From positions 186,001 through 250,000 of the forward strand of contig NZ_RCCE01000002.1 in NCBI RefSeq assembly GCF_003663885.1: a stretch of DNA of 64,000 bases, given 5' to 3'. Positions 27,843 to 38,157 of this stretch are shown here, in pieces. The notes beneath the pieces were generated by a model, which was not told the DNA's origin, did not search any database, and saw only the letters and a program-made list of their open reading frames with translations. Within the stretch, counting starts at the first letter, position 1, and each line of letters opens with the position of its first letter. Both the position numbers and the translations under genes were made by a program. Origin of the DNA: Litoreibacter meonggei. GTDB lineage: Bacteria; Pseudomonadota; Alphaproteobacteria; Rhodobacterales; Rhodobacteraceae.

Positions 27843-29486
27843 CTAGACCTTCAGCAAGGACCGCGCGGCATCTTTGGCGGCATCGGTCACCGTGTCCCCC
27901 GACACCATGCGGGCGATTTCGTTGATGCGGGCGGCCTCGTCGAGCGGGATGACGGTGGAGAATGTCTGCTCGTCGCGCACCTGTTTTTCGACGCGCCAGT
28001 GATGCCCGCCCAATGCGGCGACTTGCGGTGAGTGGGTGACAACCAGCACTTGCGCGCCGTCGGCCAGCGATTTCAGACGGCGGCCCACGGCGTCGGCGGT
28101 GGCGCCGCCGACCCCTCGGTCAATCTCGTCAAAGATCATGGTGACGCCTTCGGCAGTGCCGGACAGGCAGACCTTGAGGGCCAGCAGGAAGCGCGACAGC
28201 TCGCCACCGGATGCAATTTTGTTAAGCGGGCCGGAGGGTGCGCCGGGGTTAGTGGCGACGGTGAAGGACACATCGTCTTGGCCTTCCGGCCCTGCGGCCT
28301 CGGGGGTGACGTCGGTTTTGAATACCGCGCGCTCCATCTTAAGCGGCGCAAGTTCCGTCCCCATCGCCTTGTCCAGCTTGGCGGCGGCGGATTGGCGGGC
28401 TTTGGTGACTCGGTCGGCTTCTTCCTGATAGGTCGCGGTCGCATCATCAAGCGCTTTGCGCAGGTCGGCCAGTTCCACCTCGCCCCCGTCGAGCGCGGCA
28501 AGTCGAATGCGCAGACCTTCGGCAAACTCTGCCAGATCATCCGCCAAAACGTCATGTTTGCGGGCAAGGCCACGCAGGGCGAAGAGTTGCTCCTCGACCT
28601 CCTCCAACTCCATCGGGTCGAATTGCAAGCGGTCCAGCACAGCTTCGACCACTTGCTGGGCGTCGCTAAGCTCATTGACTGTGCGTTCCAACGCGGACAG
28701 CGCGCCGTCCAATTGCCCTTCCGCCTGATCGGCAACACCGTCGAGCCAGCGGGCGGCGTCGTTGACCAGACCCTCCGCCCCGTTCAGGCCAAGCCCTTGC
28801 AATGCCTTGGCAATATCATCGCGGATACGCTCGCCCGCCTGCATCTGACGGCGCTTCACGTCCAGTTCGGCCTCTTGGCCGGGCTGCGGGTCAATGGCGT
28901 CCAGCTCGGCCACTGCGTGGCGCAGGAATTCTTCCTCGGCGCGGATCTCGTCCAGCGCCTTCTGGGCGCGCTTCAATTCGCGTTTAGCGGCGGTGAGCGC
29001 CTGCCAGCGGGTGCCAAGTTTGGACAGGTCCAGCCCCGCAAAACTGTCGAGCATTTCGCGATGCGCTTTGGGGTTCAGGATGCCGCGGTCGTCGTGCTGG
29101 CCATGCAATTCGACCAGCGTTTCGGATAGACTGCGGAGCAATTCGCCGGAGGTGCGGCGGTCGTTAATGTAGGCCTGCTTGCGCCCGTCAGGGTAGTTGG
29201 TGCGGCGCAGGATCAATTCGCCGTCATGCTCGAACCCCGCGTCTTCCAACACGGCCCAAGCGGCATGGCCCGACGGCAAATCAAACTGCGCAGTCACTTC
29301 GCCCTTCTCGGCCCCTGCCCGCACCAGCTCCGCGCGACCGCGCCAGCCAAGGACGAACCCAAGCGAATCCAATAGGATAGACTTCCCCGCACCGGTCTCT
29401 CCGGTGAGCACGTTGAGACCGGGCTGAAACTCAAGTTCCAACCGGTCAATGATCAACATGTCGCGAATTTCAAGCGTGCGCAGCAT
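27843..29486 (-). CDS. recN: DNA repair protein RecN
   Basis: A 547-residue SMC-like ATPase for double-strand-break repair. The N-terminal P-loop GETGAGKS is at 29-36, the ABC signature region is NKIASGGELSRFLLALKVCL, and the Walker B/D-loop is MIFDEIDRGVGG. The middle ~300 residues are coiled-coil, rich in Glu, Leu, Ala and Arg. It closes the run of same-strand genes from the dcw cluster, 38 bases after bamD. Confidence 0.96.
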   Translation of the reverse strand: MLRTLEIRDMLIIDRLELEFQPGLNVLTGETGAGKSILLDSLGFVLGWRGRAELVRAGAEKGEVTAQFDLPSGHAAWAVLEDAGFEHDGELILRRTNYPDGRKQAYINDRRTSGELLRSLSETLVELHGQHDDRGILNPKAHREMLDSFAGLDLSKLGTRWQALTAAKRELKRAQKALDEIRAEEEFLRHAVAELDAIDPQPGQEAELDVKRRQMQAGERIRDDIAKALQGLGLNGAEGLVNDAARWLDGVADQAEGQLDGALSALERTVNELSDAQQVVEAVLDRLQFDPMELEEVEEQLFALRGLARKHDVLADDLAEFAEGLRIRLAALDGGEVELADLRKALDDATATYQEEADRVTKARQSAAAKLDKAMGTELAPLKMERAVFKTDVTPEAAGPEGQDDVSFTVATNPGAPSGPLNKIASGGELSRFLLALKVCLSGTAEGVTMIFDEIDRGVGGATADAVGRRLKSLADGAQVLVVTHSPQVAALGGHHWRVEKQVRDEQTFSTVIPLDEAARINEIARMVSGDTVTDAAKDAARSLLKV

Positions 29487-29524
29487 CTACACCACCTGTG
29501 GCGCGGGGCTAACCCCGCCGCCCC

Positions 29525-30400
29525 TTACAACCACTTGCCGCGGATTACCTGACGATAGATGTCCTGCAACCAGCCTTTGCCCGCCGCCTCCGGCTCCAGA
29601 CCACGCCCTTGGAGCAGGTTGTAGCTGTCCTGATAGAAGCCCGTGGACTGGAAGTTGTGGCCCAGAATAGCCCCAGCGGTTTGCGCTTCGTCGGTCAGGC
29701 CCAGCGACAGGTAGGATTCCACCAGACGGTGCAACGCTTCTGCGGTGTGGGTCGTTGTCTGAAATTCCTCGACCACCACGCGGAAGCGGTTGATGGCTGC
29801 AGGATAATGGCCGCGCTTGAGGTAATAGCGACCGATTTCCATTTCCTTGGATGCGAGGTGATCAAACGCGAGATCGAACTTCAATACGGAGGATTTGGCG
29901 TATTCGCTATCTGGATAGCGCTCGATCACCGTGCGCAGCGCTTGCAGGGCTTGGAACGTCAAACCTTGGTCGCGGCCCACTTGGTCGATTTGGTCGTAAT
30001 AGCTGATTGCCAGCAAATACTGTGCATAAGGCGCATCTTCATCGGCGGGATAGAAATCAAGGAAGCGTTGCGCGGAGGCACGGGAGTTTTCGTAGTCGCG
30101 GTCCGCGTGGTACGAGAAGGCCTGCATGATTAACGCACGTTTAGCCCATTCGGAATAGGGATACAGACGCTCAACCTCGCCAAACAGGCGGACTGCTTCG
30201 TCGATATCACGACTCTCCAGTTCGAACTCTGCACGCTTGTAGATTTCTTCCGGTCCGAAGGTTTCCAGCGGCGCTTCTGCTTTCGAGCCCCAGAAGTTGG
30301 CCAAGAAACCATCGCCACCGCGATTTCCGCATGCGGACAGGCTTGCAATCAACGCAAGCGCCGTGACTGTTTTTAGGATAGACCTGCTGCGCCCTGTCAT
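29525..30400 (-). CDS. bamD: outer membrane assembly lipoprotein BamD
   Basis: A 291-residue lipoprotein of the beta-barrel assembly machine. A signal peptide ends in a lipobox, ASLSAC, with Cys24 as the lipidated residue. The mature part is TPR-like, with helices such as EIYKRAEFELESRDIDEAVRL and ALIMQAFSYHADRDYENSRA, the BamD/ComL pattern. It works with BamA in the periplasm to insert outer membrane proteins. It sits between lpxC and recN, a common alphaproteobacterial order. Confidence 0.93.
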   Translation of the reverse strand: MTGRSRSILKTVTALALIASLSACGNRGGDGFLANFWGSKAEAPLETFGPEEIYKRAEFELESRDIDEAVRLFGEVERLYPYSEWAKRALIMQAFSYHADRDYENSRASAQRFLDFYPADEDAPYAQYLLAISYYDQIDQVGRDQGLTFQALQALRTVIERYPDSEYAKSSVLKFDLAFDHLASKEMEIGRYYLKRGHYPAAINRFRVVVEEFQTTTHTAEALHRLVESYLSLGLTDEAQTAGAILGHNFQSTGFYQDSYNLLQGRGLEPEAAGKGWLQDIYRQVIRGKWL

Positions 30401-30502
30401 TGACCGCCAACCTCTTTGCTTGACCGTCCCGGTGTCCGGTTCACGGCCTCTTTGGGCTGGTCTAACACATCTCTTTGCAGGGCAAAACGCCTTTATGATG
30501 GT

Positions 30503-31423
30503 TTAGGCAACCAGTGCCAGATCGGCTTTGCGTACGCCAACACCGGGCAGACGCGCTGCTTGCTCTGGCGTGCAAGGCACAAAACGGTAAGACGACGGGT
30601 TGGCAAACAGCTTGCGCAGCAATTTATTGGTCATCGCGTGACCCGCTTTTACGCCCGTGTAGCGACCCAAAATCGGCGCACCAGCCAAGGCCAGATCACC
30701 CAACGCGTCCAGCATTTTATGGCGCACAGCCTCGTCCGAGTGGCGCAGGCCACCGGGGCTGAGAACGTCGTTGCCATCTACGACAACCGCGTTTTCGTAG
30801 GTGCCACCAAGGGCGAGGCCATTGTCATGCATCATGTCGATGTCGGCCTTGCGGCAGAACGTACGGCTGTCGGACAGCTCGCGCACGAATGTTCCGTTGC
30901 GCATATCAAGCGCCATGTGCTGGCGACCGATTGCAGCGTCAGTAAATTCAATGTGGAAGTCGATTTCGAGACCGCCCGCAGGGGTCAACATCGCCATGGC
31001 GCCGTTTTCCTCAACCATAACGGGGGATAGGACTTCGATCGCATAAAGACGCGCCGCTTGCTTGCGCGCGCCGACTTCGACGATGGCCCGAACGAAATCA
31101 GCGGAGCAGCCGTCCATGATTGGAACTTCAGGACCATCCAACTCGATCAATGCGTTGTGGATGCCACAGCCCGCGAGGGCGGCCATGATGTGTTCGACGG
31201 TGGAAACACCGATGCCGGCATCATTGGTCAACTCGCTGCACAGCGGCTTGGCCCCGACAGCGGAGTAGATCGCACGGATCATGTTGTCTGCATCGGTAAC
31301 GTCGGTGCGCTTGAACCAGATGCCAAAGCGCGCGGCAGCAGGATGTACGTCCATATGCACCGGCTTGCCGGAGTGCAGGCCAACGCCTTCAAAGCTGATC
31401 GTCTGTGTCAATGTGGCTTGCAC
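30503..31423 (-). CDS. lpxC: UDP-3-O-acyl-N-acetylglucosamine deacetylase
   Basis: A 306-residue zinc deacetylase catalysing the committed step of lipid A synthesis. Zinc-binding residues are visible in GVSTVEHIMAAL and EAVRHKMLDALGDL; the catalytic region GLHSGKPVHMDVHPA and the GHAMTNKLLRKL end are typical. The start is GTG at 31423. A 247-base gap with a terminator separates it from ftsZ, so lpxC probably has its own promoter within 31424-31620. Confidence 0.96.
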   Translation of the reverse strand: MQATLTQTISFEGVGLHSGKPVHMDVHPAAARFGIWFKRTDVTDADNMIRAIYSAVGAKPLCSELTNDAGIGVSTVEHIMAALAGCGIHNALIELDGPEVPIMDGCSADFVRAIVEVGARKQAARLYAIEVLSPVMVEENGAMAMLTPAGGLEIDFHIEFTDAAIGRQHMALDMRNGTFVRELSDSRTFCRKADIDMMHDNGLALGGTYENAVVVDGNDVLSPGGLRHSDEAVRHKMLDALGDLALAGAPILGRYTGVKAGHAMTNKLLRKLFANPSSYRFVPCTPEQAARLPGVGVRKADLALVA

Positions 31424-31621
31424 GCAAGGCCCCCGATAAAGCCGTCACTTGGCTTCGCTGTCTAAAGTCTACGCCATCGGGGCACTTTGCCCGTCTGGAT
31501 TGACCATAAAATATGGGGTGGGAGCGCGTGTCACAACTCACTCTTTATGACCGTTTGCAACATAACTGTCACATTTCGCCGCAACGCAGCAAGTATGTTG
31601 AAAGCAAAGGATAAAAACGAC

Positions 31622-31646
31622 CAAGGCCGGGCATCGCCCGGCCTTG
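31622..31646 (-). terminator. intrinsic terminator after ftsZ
   Basis: An 11-bp perfect GC-rich inverted repeat (31622-31632 and 31636-31646, 3-nt loop) lies 25 bases past the ftsZ stop. On the minus strand it is followed after a few bases by TTTTTA. It should end the dcw transcript between ftsZ and lpxC. Confidence 0.75.
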
Positions 31647-31670
31647 TGACGTTGCGTTACAACGTTTTTC

Positions 31671-33245
31671 CTAGTTGGCTTGACGGCGCAGGAAGGCCGG
31701 AATCTCGATTTTTTCCTGCTCCGGGTCTGCCTCAGCTTGCTGCGGCTTCGAGGCCGGAGCTTGCGACATTGACGGTTGATGACGCTGCGGCGCGGCGTGG
31801 CTTTCGCCCTCTGCGGCGCCGGTCATCCGGCCGATCAATGAATTGATGCCAAAGCGTGGTCTCTCTGCTTGTGCCTCTTCGGCTTGGGGCTGCTGTTGTT
31901 GTGCAGGTTGCTCGTGGTTCGGGTTGCGACCAACGGCGGCGCGCAGACGCTGCATGGCTTCCGGTGTCGGTGTGCCGGGCTGTTGGCGCGACTGGAACAC
32001 GGGTTGTGCTGGCTCTGCTTCGGCAACCGGCTGGAAAGCTGGCTGTGGTGCAGGCGTATAAACCGGCTGCGGCAAACCATCTTCGGAAACGGCCTCTTCT
32101 TCCTCTTCGGCGATGCCTTCGAACAAGGACGGCTCGGGGGCTGCGGTGGCGGTCTGCTCATATGCAGGCGTTGCGGCACTATGAGTTTCCGGCACCGGCT
32201 GCGGTGCGGGTTCCGCACGCTCAAGCGGCAATGGCTGCGCCAGCGATCGACGCGCAACTGGATGCGCCAGCAACTCTTCGGTTGCCTCAATTCCCGTGGC
32301 AACCACGGAGACGCGCATCTTGCCGTCCATAGTGGTGTCCAGCGTGGAGCCGACGATGATGTTCGCTTCCGGGTCCACTTCTTCACGGATACGGTTTGCG
32401 GCCTCGTCCAGCTCGAACAATGTCAGGTCGTGACCACCAGTGATGTTGATCAGCACGCCTTTGGCACCGCGGAGGGAGATTTCGTCCAGCAGCGGGTTGG
32501 CGATGGCTTTCTCGGCGGCTTGAACGGCGCGATCTTCGCCCTCGGCCTCGCCTGTGCCCATCATGGCTTTGCCCATCTCGTCCATCACGGCGCGAACGTC
32601 GGCGAAGTCGAGGTTTATCAGGCCCGGACGCACCATCAGATCGGTGACGCCTTTGACACCTTGATACAGCACGTCATCGGCCATGGAGAACGCCTCGGTG
32701 AAGGTCGTTTTCTCGTTGGCCAGACGGAACAAGTTCTGGTTGGGAATGATGATCAGCGTGTCGACAACTTTCTGAAGGGCTTCAACGCCTTCTTCAGCTT
32801 GCTTCATGCGCTTGCCGCCCTCGAACTGGAACGGCTTGGTGACGACGCCGACGGTCAGAACGCCAAGCTCGCGGGCTGCTTGTGCGATGATCGGCGCGGC
32901 GCCCGTACCTGTGCCACCGCCCATACCGGCAGTGATGAAGCACATGTGAGCGCCAGCAAGGTGGTCGACGATTTCTTCGATGGTCTCTTCGGCGGCGGCG
33001 GCACCGACCGAGGGGCGCGCACCTGCGCCCAGACCTTCAGTGACTTTCACACCCATCTGGATCTTTGCGGGGGCCTTGCCCTGCTGGAGCGCTTGCGCGT
33101 CGGTGTTGGCGACCACGAATTCGACACCATCAAGCTCTTTCTCGATCATGTTATTCACGGCGTTACCGCCTGCCCCGCCAACACCGAATACGGTGATGCG
33201 TGGTTTGAGATCTGCTTGTTCTGGCATCCGAAGATTAAGTGTCAT
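31671..33245 (-). CDS. ftsZ: cell division protein FtsZ
   Basis: A 524-residue tubulin homologue that forms the Z-ring. The GTP-binding signature GGGTGTG is in [16 protein letters not shown], with the T7 loop [20 protein letters not shown]. After the ~320-residue GTPase core there is a long linker rich in Pro, Gln, Glu and Ala (about residues 335-510), much longer than in E. coli. The conserved C-terminal peptide that docks FtsA ([11 protein letters not shown]) closes the protein. A long upstream gap suggests a separate promoter. Confidence 0.98.
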   Translation of the reverse strand: MTLNLRMPEQADLKPRITVFGVGGAGGNAVNNMIEKELDGVEFVVANTDAQALQQGKAPAKIQMGVKVTEGLGAGARPSVGAAAAEETIEEIVDHLAGAHMCFITAGMGGGTGTGAAPIIAQAARELGVLTVGVVTKPFQFEGGKRMKQAEEGVEALQKVVDTLIIIPNQNLFRLANEKTTFTEAFSMADDVLYQGVKGVTDLMVRPGLINLDFADVRAVMDEMGKAMMGTGEAEGEDRAVQAAEKAIANPLLDEISLRGAKGVLINITGGHDLTLFELDEAANRIREEVDPEANIIVGSTLDTTMDGKMRVSVVATGIEATEELLAHPVARRSLAQPLPLERAEPAPQPVPETHSAATPAYEQTATAAPEPSLFEGIAEEEEEAVSEDGLPQPVYTPAPQPAFQPVAEAEPAQPVFQSRQQPGTPTPEAMQRLRAAVGRNPNHEQPAQQQQPQAEEAQAERPRFGINSLIGRMTGAAEGESHAAPQRHQPSMSQAPASKPQQAEADPEQEKIEIPAFLRRQAN

Positions 33246-33615
33246 GTGCTGGTCCGCCCGCTTAGAATAAAGGTGTATGTACTTTTCACGAATGAGCCGT
33301 TGCGGCTCTTATGGTTATGCCCCGTTTCGGCAAATCCTATCGACACTCTCACCAGAGGTCACGTGAAAAAGGCAATTTTGCCACAAAATATGGCATTTTT
33401 CGGTCCATTTTCGGCAGCATTTCGCTTAGTTGGCTATATCTCGCGGAAACCGAGACCGCAGACACAAGACAAAGCAAGAACACTCCATGCGCAAGCGATT
33501 TGCATGGAATCAGTCTCGATTTCTGGGGGCCAACTGCTCGGCCTGTCATGCCTCTTGCGGGCAATGATTGAAAACTAGCGCAATGCGCGGGATTTGTCAC
33601 CCCTTGTTGTCAAAC
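33246..33615 (-). promoter_or_regulatory. ftsZ upstream region (370 bases) with small hairpins
   Basis: No gene is seen between the ACT-domain gene and ftsZ. The region is AT-richer than its surroundings and has a perfect GAGCCG-TTG-CGGCTC hairpin at 294-308 (33294-33308), about 50 bases before the ftsZ ATG. A second element near 33370-33400 has GGCAA/TTGCC arms flanked by A- and T-runs. It probably holds one or more ftsZ promoters; no -35/-10 pair was convincing enough to place. Confidence 0.45.
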
Positions 33616-34011
33616 CTAGGCCCGCCCTGCCGCAATATTATGCAACACGTCCATCGCGTCATCGGCTCGGTTCTCGGGCACGAATAAGTGATCGTGATAG
33701 AAACCTGCGACCGGGTTTACGCCCATGTTCTTCGCCGCCAGCGCTGTAGATATGCGCGCCATGAAACCCACGGCCTCCAAAGAGGAGTGAACGTCGAGAG
33801 TGATCATACGGCTTGGAAACTCGTAGGGCAGCCCTAGGGTTTCCGCTTCTTCCCTTAACAAGATCAGGGTTACGCCTTCAGCTTCGCGAAAGACCATGCG
33901 CGGAACTAGCCCATCCGGGACAGCATCGACGGTCGCGAATACGAAGACGCCATCAACGAGCGCTGGCTTGAGTGTTTGGAGAAGTGCGTCGAGGTCAGTT
34001 TCACCTGCCAT
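33616..34011 (-). CDS. ACT-domain protein between ftsA and ftsZ
   Basis: A 131-residue protein. The C-terminal half (RMITLDVHSSLEAVGFMARI, then STALAAKNMGVNPVAGFYHDHLF) has the pattern of an ACT-like ligand-binding domain, and the N-terminal half (VFVFATVDAVPDGLVPRMVF) a second, diverged one. ACT domains usually bind amino acids. Its ATG directly follows the ftsA stop (TAAATG), so translation is coupled. Proteins of this kind occur widely as stand-alone genes; a role in division is not known. Confidence 0.75.
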   Translation of the reverse strand: MAGETDLDALLQTLKPALVDGVFVFATVDAVPDGLVPRMVFREAEGVTLILLREEAETLGLPYEFPSRMITLDVHSSLEAVGFMARISTALAAKNMGVNPVAGFYHDHLFVPENRADDAMDVLHNIAAGRA

Positions 34012-35346
34012 TTACCAGTTGTCCTTGAACCACTTCACCGCGCGTTTGAGAGAGCGTGCGGGGTACCCGTCGACCGGAATGTCGAAATCCCACCACTCGT
34101 CCTGCGGGTGCGCTGCGAAAAGGCACGTGCCGACGGCAGACGCGAAACCCGGACCGGTAACCGATTGCGGCAGGCCCTGCACCCGAAGTGGGCGGCCAAG
34201 GCGGACCTGCTGACCAAGGATGCGCGAGGCCAAACCGTCGAGACCCGGAAGCTGGGACGCGCCGCCGGTCAGCACGATGCGCTGGCTGGGCAGATGCTCG
34301 AACCCAGCGGCGTCGAGACGGACGCGGACCTCTTCGAGGATTTCTTCCATACGTGGACGCATCACCCCGATGACCTCAGCGCGGCTGACCGTGCGGCGGT
34401 CGTGCTCCCAATCGCCAGTATCCGAGCTGAGGTCGATCATATCGCGGTCATCCATGCCCGTGGCCTGCACACCGCCATAGAACGTCTTGATCCGTTCGGC
34501 GGTGGGCATGGGAACCTGCAAGCCTTGGGAGATGTCGGAGGTGACGTGATCACCGCCCATGCGCACGGTGTCCGCATAGATCATGTGTTTCTTGATGAAG
34601 ATCGAAATGCCGGTGGAGCCGCCGCCAAGGTCGATACAGGCCGCGCCAAGCTCTTGCTCGTCCTCGACCAGCGAGGAAATACCCGCCGCATAGGACGACG
34701 ACGCGATACCCGCCAATTCCAGATCGCAGCGCTTTATACAATAGAGCAGGTTTTCGATGGGTGCGCGGTCGACCGACAGCATGTGCATGTCGACGGACAG
34801 CGCGTTCCCCGCCTGCCCGCGCGGATCACCAAGGCCGGAGCGATGGTCGACGGCGAAATTCACCGGCTGCGCGTGGAGGATTTCGCGGTTTTCGCCATAG
34901 TCAGGGATATCGCAGGATGACAGGACGCGGGCCACGCAGTTGTCAGTGACCGCACCGTCATGCAGATCGACACTGCCCGCCAGCCCGTAGGACCGTGGCT
35001 TGGCCCCTGCAAAGCACGCGATCACGTGATCGACCCGAACGCCTGCCATTTTCTGCGCGGCCTGCACGGCGGTGCGAATGGCGCGCTCGGTTTCGTGCAT
35101 GGCGTCGATTTCGCCAAAGCGTACCCCGCGCGACCGAGTGGTCGCCGCCCCGATGACGCGGAACGAGGACTGCCCCGCCATGGAACCAATGCCGTCGCTG
35201 TCACGAAAACTGTCAGGGCCGTCAAAGCGCAGAACCAGACAGGCGATTTTGGAGGAGCCCACATCCAGCACGGCGATCACGCCCCGCTGCATGGCAGCTT
35301 GACGTTTGTTTCTCATGGCGCGTTGAGATTGATACAGATCGGTCAT
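34012..35346 (-). CDS. ftsA: cell division protein FtsA
   Basis: A 444-residue actin-like ATPase that tethers FtsZ to the membrane. Phosphate-binding segments IAVLDVGSSKIACLVLRF and CIDLGGGSTGISIF are present, together with the adenosine motif VLTGGASQLPGL. The C-terminus (SLKRAVKWFKDNW) is the amphipathic membrane-targeting helix. It lies 20 bases after ftsQ, and its stop abuts the ACT gene start. Confidence 0.97.
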   Translation of the reverse strand: MTDLYQSQRAMRNKRQAAMQRGVIAVLDVGSSKIACLVLRFDGPDSFRDSDGIGSMAGQSSFRVIGAATTRSRGVRFGEIDAMHETERAIRTAVQAAQKMAGVRVDHVIACFAGAKPRSYGLAGSVDLHDGAVTDNCVARVLSSCDIPDYGENREILHAQPVNFAVDHRSGLGDPRGQAGNALSVDMHMLSVDRAPIENLLYCIKRCDLELAGIASSSYAAGISSLVEDEQELGAACIDLGGGSTGISIFIKKHMIYADTVRMGGDHVTSDISQGLQVPMPTAERIKTFYGGVQATGMDDRDMIDLSSDTGDWEHDRRTVSRAEVIGVMRPRMEEILEEVRVRLDAAGFEHLPSQRIVLTGGASQLPGLDGLASRILGQQVRLGRPLRVQGLPQSVTGPGFASAVGTCLFAAHPQDEWWDFDIPVDGYPARSLKRAVKWFKDNW

Positions 35347-35366
35347 GGGACGTTTGTCTCTCGTTA

Positions 35367-36254
35367 TCAGTTGTTGTTCACTTTGATGCCCTGCATTTCG
35401 CGCATGGAGGCCAGCGCGTCAGAGGTCATGCGGAGTGTGGGACGGTCAGGGTTACGGATGTCGATATGGGTCACGTCGCGTTTCAGCAGGTCTTGCGCTT
35501 CGTTCAGGGCCAGCACGCGATCTAGCGCGGGCATGGGTTGCTCGGGCGGCAGCATGATGCGTTGCGCACGGTCGAGAACCAAATCCCAACGGCGCTCTGA
35601 AATGCGCACGATGCCGATCACACGGTCGCGGATCGGCGCAGCACGCTCCAGCAATGCCAGCGCTTCGGCGACGGTCGCGTTCGCGCCCTCGCCTGCAATC
35701 AAAGGCAGATCTGGACGCGCGGCGCGGCTTTGCAGCGCAGACACACGGTGACCACCAACATCGAGCAATTCCAACCCGTCGGGGCCGCGCCAGACAACCG
35801 CAGGCACGCGCTCTTCGACGTTAATCTGTAACAGGCCACCAGCCCGTACGCGTATTTCGACGCGCTTCACCGCATCAAGGCTTTCGACCTGTTTGCGCAT
35901 GGCCTCAAGGTCCAGATCAAAGCTGGACAGCGGCAAGTCCACCGGCATCACCTCGCGGATAGCGCTATTGAGACCGGCCGATGCGCCGTCGATCGCCATA
36001 AGCTTGACCATGAATTCAGGACGTTCCTCAACGGAGCGGCGAATTTCGGCGTATTTATCAGCAATCGCCTGCTGGCGATCAGAGTCGGAAAAATAGACCC
36101 CGAGGGAGGCAATGACCAAAAAACTGGGCATTCCAACGCGCACAATCTTGCGAAAGGCGGGGGTCAACCACAGGCGTTCCATCCGGTAGGACCAGCGGCT
36201 TGGCGCGGGATCGCAGTTCGATTGTCTTTTGGAGAACGGGTTCAACGATCGCAC
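35367..36254 (-). CDS. ftsQ: cell division protein FtsQ
   Basis: A bitopic divisome protein of 295 residues when started at GTG 36254. That start is preferred because GGTGGAGGA lies six bases upstream and it gives the family opening [13 protein letters not shown] 36275 (302 residues) is the alternative. A short cytoplasmic tail is followed by a membrane segment near [20 protein letters not shown] and a periplasmic POTRA domain ([20 protein letters not shown]) and beta domain. It overlaps the end of ddl by 13 bases. Confidence 0.92.
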   Translation of the reverse strand: MRSLNPFSKRQSNCDPAPSRWSYRMERLWLTPAFRKIVRVGMPSFLVIASLGVYFSDSDRQQAIADKYAEIRRSVEERPEFMVKLMAIDGASAGLNSAIREVMPVDLPLSSFDLDLEAMRKQVESLDAVKRVEIRVRAGGLLQINVEERVPAVVWRGPDGLELLDVGGHRVSALQSRAARPDLPLIAGEGANATVAEALALLERAAPIRDRVIGIVRISERRWDLVLDRAQRIMLPPEQPMPALDRVLALNEAQDLLKRDVTHIDIRNPDRPTLRMTSDALASMREMQGIKVNNN

Positions 36255-37156
36255 GACGCGTCCTCCACCATCCATTTGCACAGCTCGGCCATGGACATTC
36301 CGGTTTTCAGCGCCTGTTCGGGCGTCAGCGACGTTGGCGTCATGCCCGGTTGGGTGTTGGTTTCCAGCAGGATCAGACCGGCGGCCCCTTTGCTTTCGTC
36401 CCAACGGAAATCGGTGCGGCTGACACCGCGACAGCCCAAGACATCATGGGCGCGCAAGGCGTAGTCCATGCAAAGGGCGGTGATCTCTTCAGGGATGTCG
36501 GCAGGGACCACATGGCGCGAGCCGCCTTCGGCGTATTTCGCTTCGTAGTCGTACCAACCGTCGGTCAGGATATCGGTCACAATCAAGGCGCGGTCACCGA
36601 CCACTGAGGTTGTCAGCTCGCGACCGGGTGCGAAAGCCTCGACCATCACGGTGTCGGGCATATCATCGGAGAGTTTCGGCGGGCTGTTGGCCCCTTCTTG
36701 GACCAGATAGACACCAACGGAGGAGCCTTCGTTATAGGGCTTCACCACGTAAGGCGCGGGCAAAACATGGGCGGACATCACGTCGGCCTTGGAGGCCAGT
36801 ACGCTATAGACGACAGGCAAGCCCGCATCGCGGTAAATCTGCTTGGTGCGCTCTTTGTCCATGGCGGTGGCCGAGGCCAGCACGCCGGAATGGGTGTAGG
36901 GAATGCGCATCCATTCGAGCAGGCCCTGCACGCAGCCATCCTCGCCCCAGCGACCGTGGAGCGCGTTGAAGACAACGTCAGGCTGGAGGTCAGACAAGCG
37001 CACAGCCAGATCCGGACCCGCGTCCAGTTCCGTCACTTCATAGCCCGCCTCGCGCAACGCGGTGGCGCAATCGCGCCCAGATGACAGCGAAACCTCCCGC
37101 TCTGCCGAGGGGCCGCCCATCAGTACCACCACTTTGCGAATTGTCCTGCTCGACAT
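36242..37156 (-). CDS. ddl: D-alanine--D-alanine ligase
   Basis: A 304-residue ATP-grasp enzyme joining two D-Ala for the peptidoglycan stem. It shows [19 protein letters not shown] at the N-terminus, the [17 protein letters not shown]-binding segment, the [20 protein letters not shown] hinge and the metal/product region [19 protein letters not shown]. It overlaps ftsQ. Two small hairpins fill the 83-base gap from murB. Confidence 0.97.
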   Translation of the reverse strand: MSSRTIRKVVVLMGGPSAEREVSLSSGRDCATALREAGYEVTELDAGPDLAVRLSDLQPDVVFNALHGRWGEDGCVQGLLEWMRIPYTHSGVLASATAMDKERTKQIYRDAGLPVVYSVLASKADVMSAHVLPAPYVVKPYNEGSSVGVYLVQEGANSPPKLSDDMPDTVMVEAFAPGRELTTSVVGDRALIVTDILTDGWYDYEAKYAEGGSRHVVPADIPEEITALCMDYALRAHDVLGCRGVSRTDFRWDESKGAAGLILLETNTQPGMTPTSLTPEQALKTGMSMAELCKWMVEDASCDR

Positions 37157-37169
37157 ATCCGCCTCAAAT

Positions 37170-37214
37170 GCCCCTTTTTGGGGCTTATTTTGTGTATGGG
37201 GTCTTTGTGACCCC
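37170..37214 (-). promoter_or_regulatory. two tandem hairpins between murB and ddl
   Basis: GCCCC-TTTTT-GGGGC (37170-37184) and GGGGTC-TTTGT-GACCCC (37198-37214) are both perfect on the plus strand. In the minus-strand transcript they follow the murB stop and precede the ddl ATG by about 14 bases. Neither is followed by a T-run, so they may be mRNA stability or processing structures rather than terminators. Confidence 0.4.
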
Positions 37215-37239
37215 TATATTTGGTTAGTGCCTGCTCAGG

Positions 37240-38157
37240 TTAGCGTTTACCTACCCGAAGCACCTCCCATTGTAGCTCTATTCCACTGTGTTTGAGAACC
37301 CTTTTCCGCACCAGCTCGCCCAAATCTTCCAACTCTGCCGCCGTGGCGCCGCCTGTGTTGATCAGGAAGTTGGGATGCTTCTCGCTCATTTGCGCGCCGC
37401 CTAGGGTGTGGCCGCGCAGGCCCGCCTCGTCGATGACCTTCCACGCCTTCAGCTCGTGAGTGTCGTCGTCGCGGCCTGTGGATGAGAAACCGGCGGGGTT
37501 CCGGAAGGTGCTGCCAGCGGTGCGGTCCTTGGTGGGCTGCGTCGCGTCGCGCTTGGCAAGCTGGTCTGTCATGCGTTGGTGCAGCGTTTCGGGGTCGCCT
37601 TTCGGGGCCTCCAGCGTCACCTCGGTGATCACCATGCCGTCGGGCAGATCGGAGGAGCGGTAGGCGAAGTTTAGGTCGTCCGCCGTCAGGGTGACCGTTT
37701 CGCCGCTGCGCGTGATAGCCGTGGCTTCGACGAACACATCGGCGATGTAGGAGCCATAGCAACCCGCGTTCATCCGCACCGCGCCGCCGATGGCACCGGG
37801 GATGGTCCGCAGGAAGGTCAGGTCCAAACCTTGGTCTGCGGCTTTACGCGCCACATGCGCGTCGAGTGCTGCGGGGCCGCAGATCACGCGGGTGCCGTCG
37901 AAGGAGATACCGTTGAAGCCGCGGCCCATGCGGATCACCACAGCGTCGAGGCCACCATCGCGCACGATCAGGTTGGAGCCGACGCCCATGGGGAACACGG
38001 GAATGGCGGGGTCGAGGTCACGCAGGAACGCCGCCAGATCGTCGTGGTCTGCGGGCTGGAACAATGCCTTGGCGGGGCCGCCGACCCGCAGCCATGTGAG
38101 GTCCGCGAGGGGGCGATCCGGCGTCAAGGTGCCGCGAGGGGTTGGGAAAACTGTCAT
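37240..38157 (-). CDS. murB: UDP-N-acetylenolpyruvoylglucosamine reductase
   Basis: A 305-residue FAD enzyme reducing UDP-GlcNAc-enolpyruvate to UDP-MurNAc. Motifs are [15 protein letters not shown], the flavin-binding [37 protein letters not shown] and, near the C-terminus, [20 protein letters not shown]. The ATG at 38157 matches the family N-terminus; the frame is open further upstream but overlaps the leader of the divergent HExxH gene. Confidence 0.96.
   Translation of the reverse strand: MTVFPTPRGTLTPDRPLADLTWLRVGGPAKALFQPADHDDLAAFLRDLDPAIPVFPMGVGSNLIVRDGGLDAVVIRMGRGFNGISFDGTRVICGPAALDAHVARKAADQGLDLTFLRTIPGAIGGAVRMNAGCYGSYIADVFVEATAITRSGETVTLTADDLNFAYRSSDLPDGMVITEVTLEAPKGDPETLHQRMTDQLAKRDATQPTKDRTAGSTFRNPAGFSSTGRDDDTHELKAWKVIDEAGLRGHTLGGAQMSEKHPNFLINTGGATAAELEDLGELVRKRVLKHSGIELQWEVLRVGKR

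Noticed and set aside
31869-33578. Long plus-strand open frame opposite ftsZ
   Set aside because: The frame is a by-product of ftsZ codon bias; it lacks an RBS and recognisable protein features.
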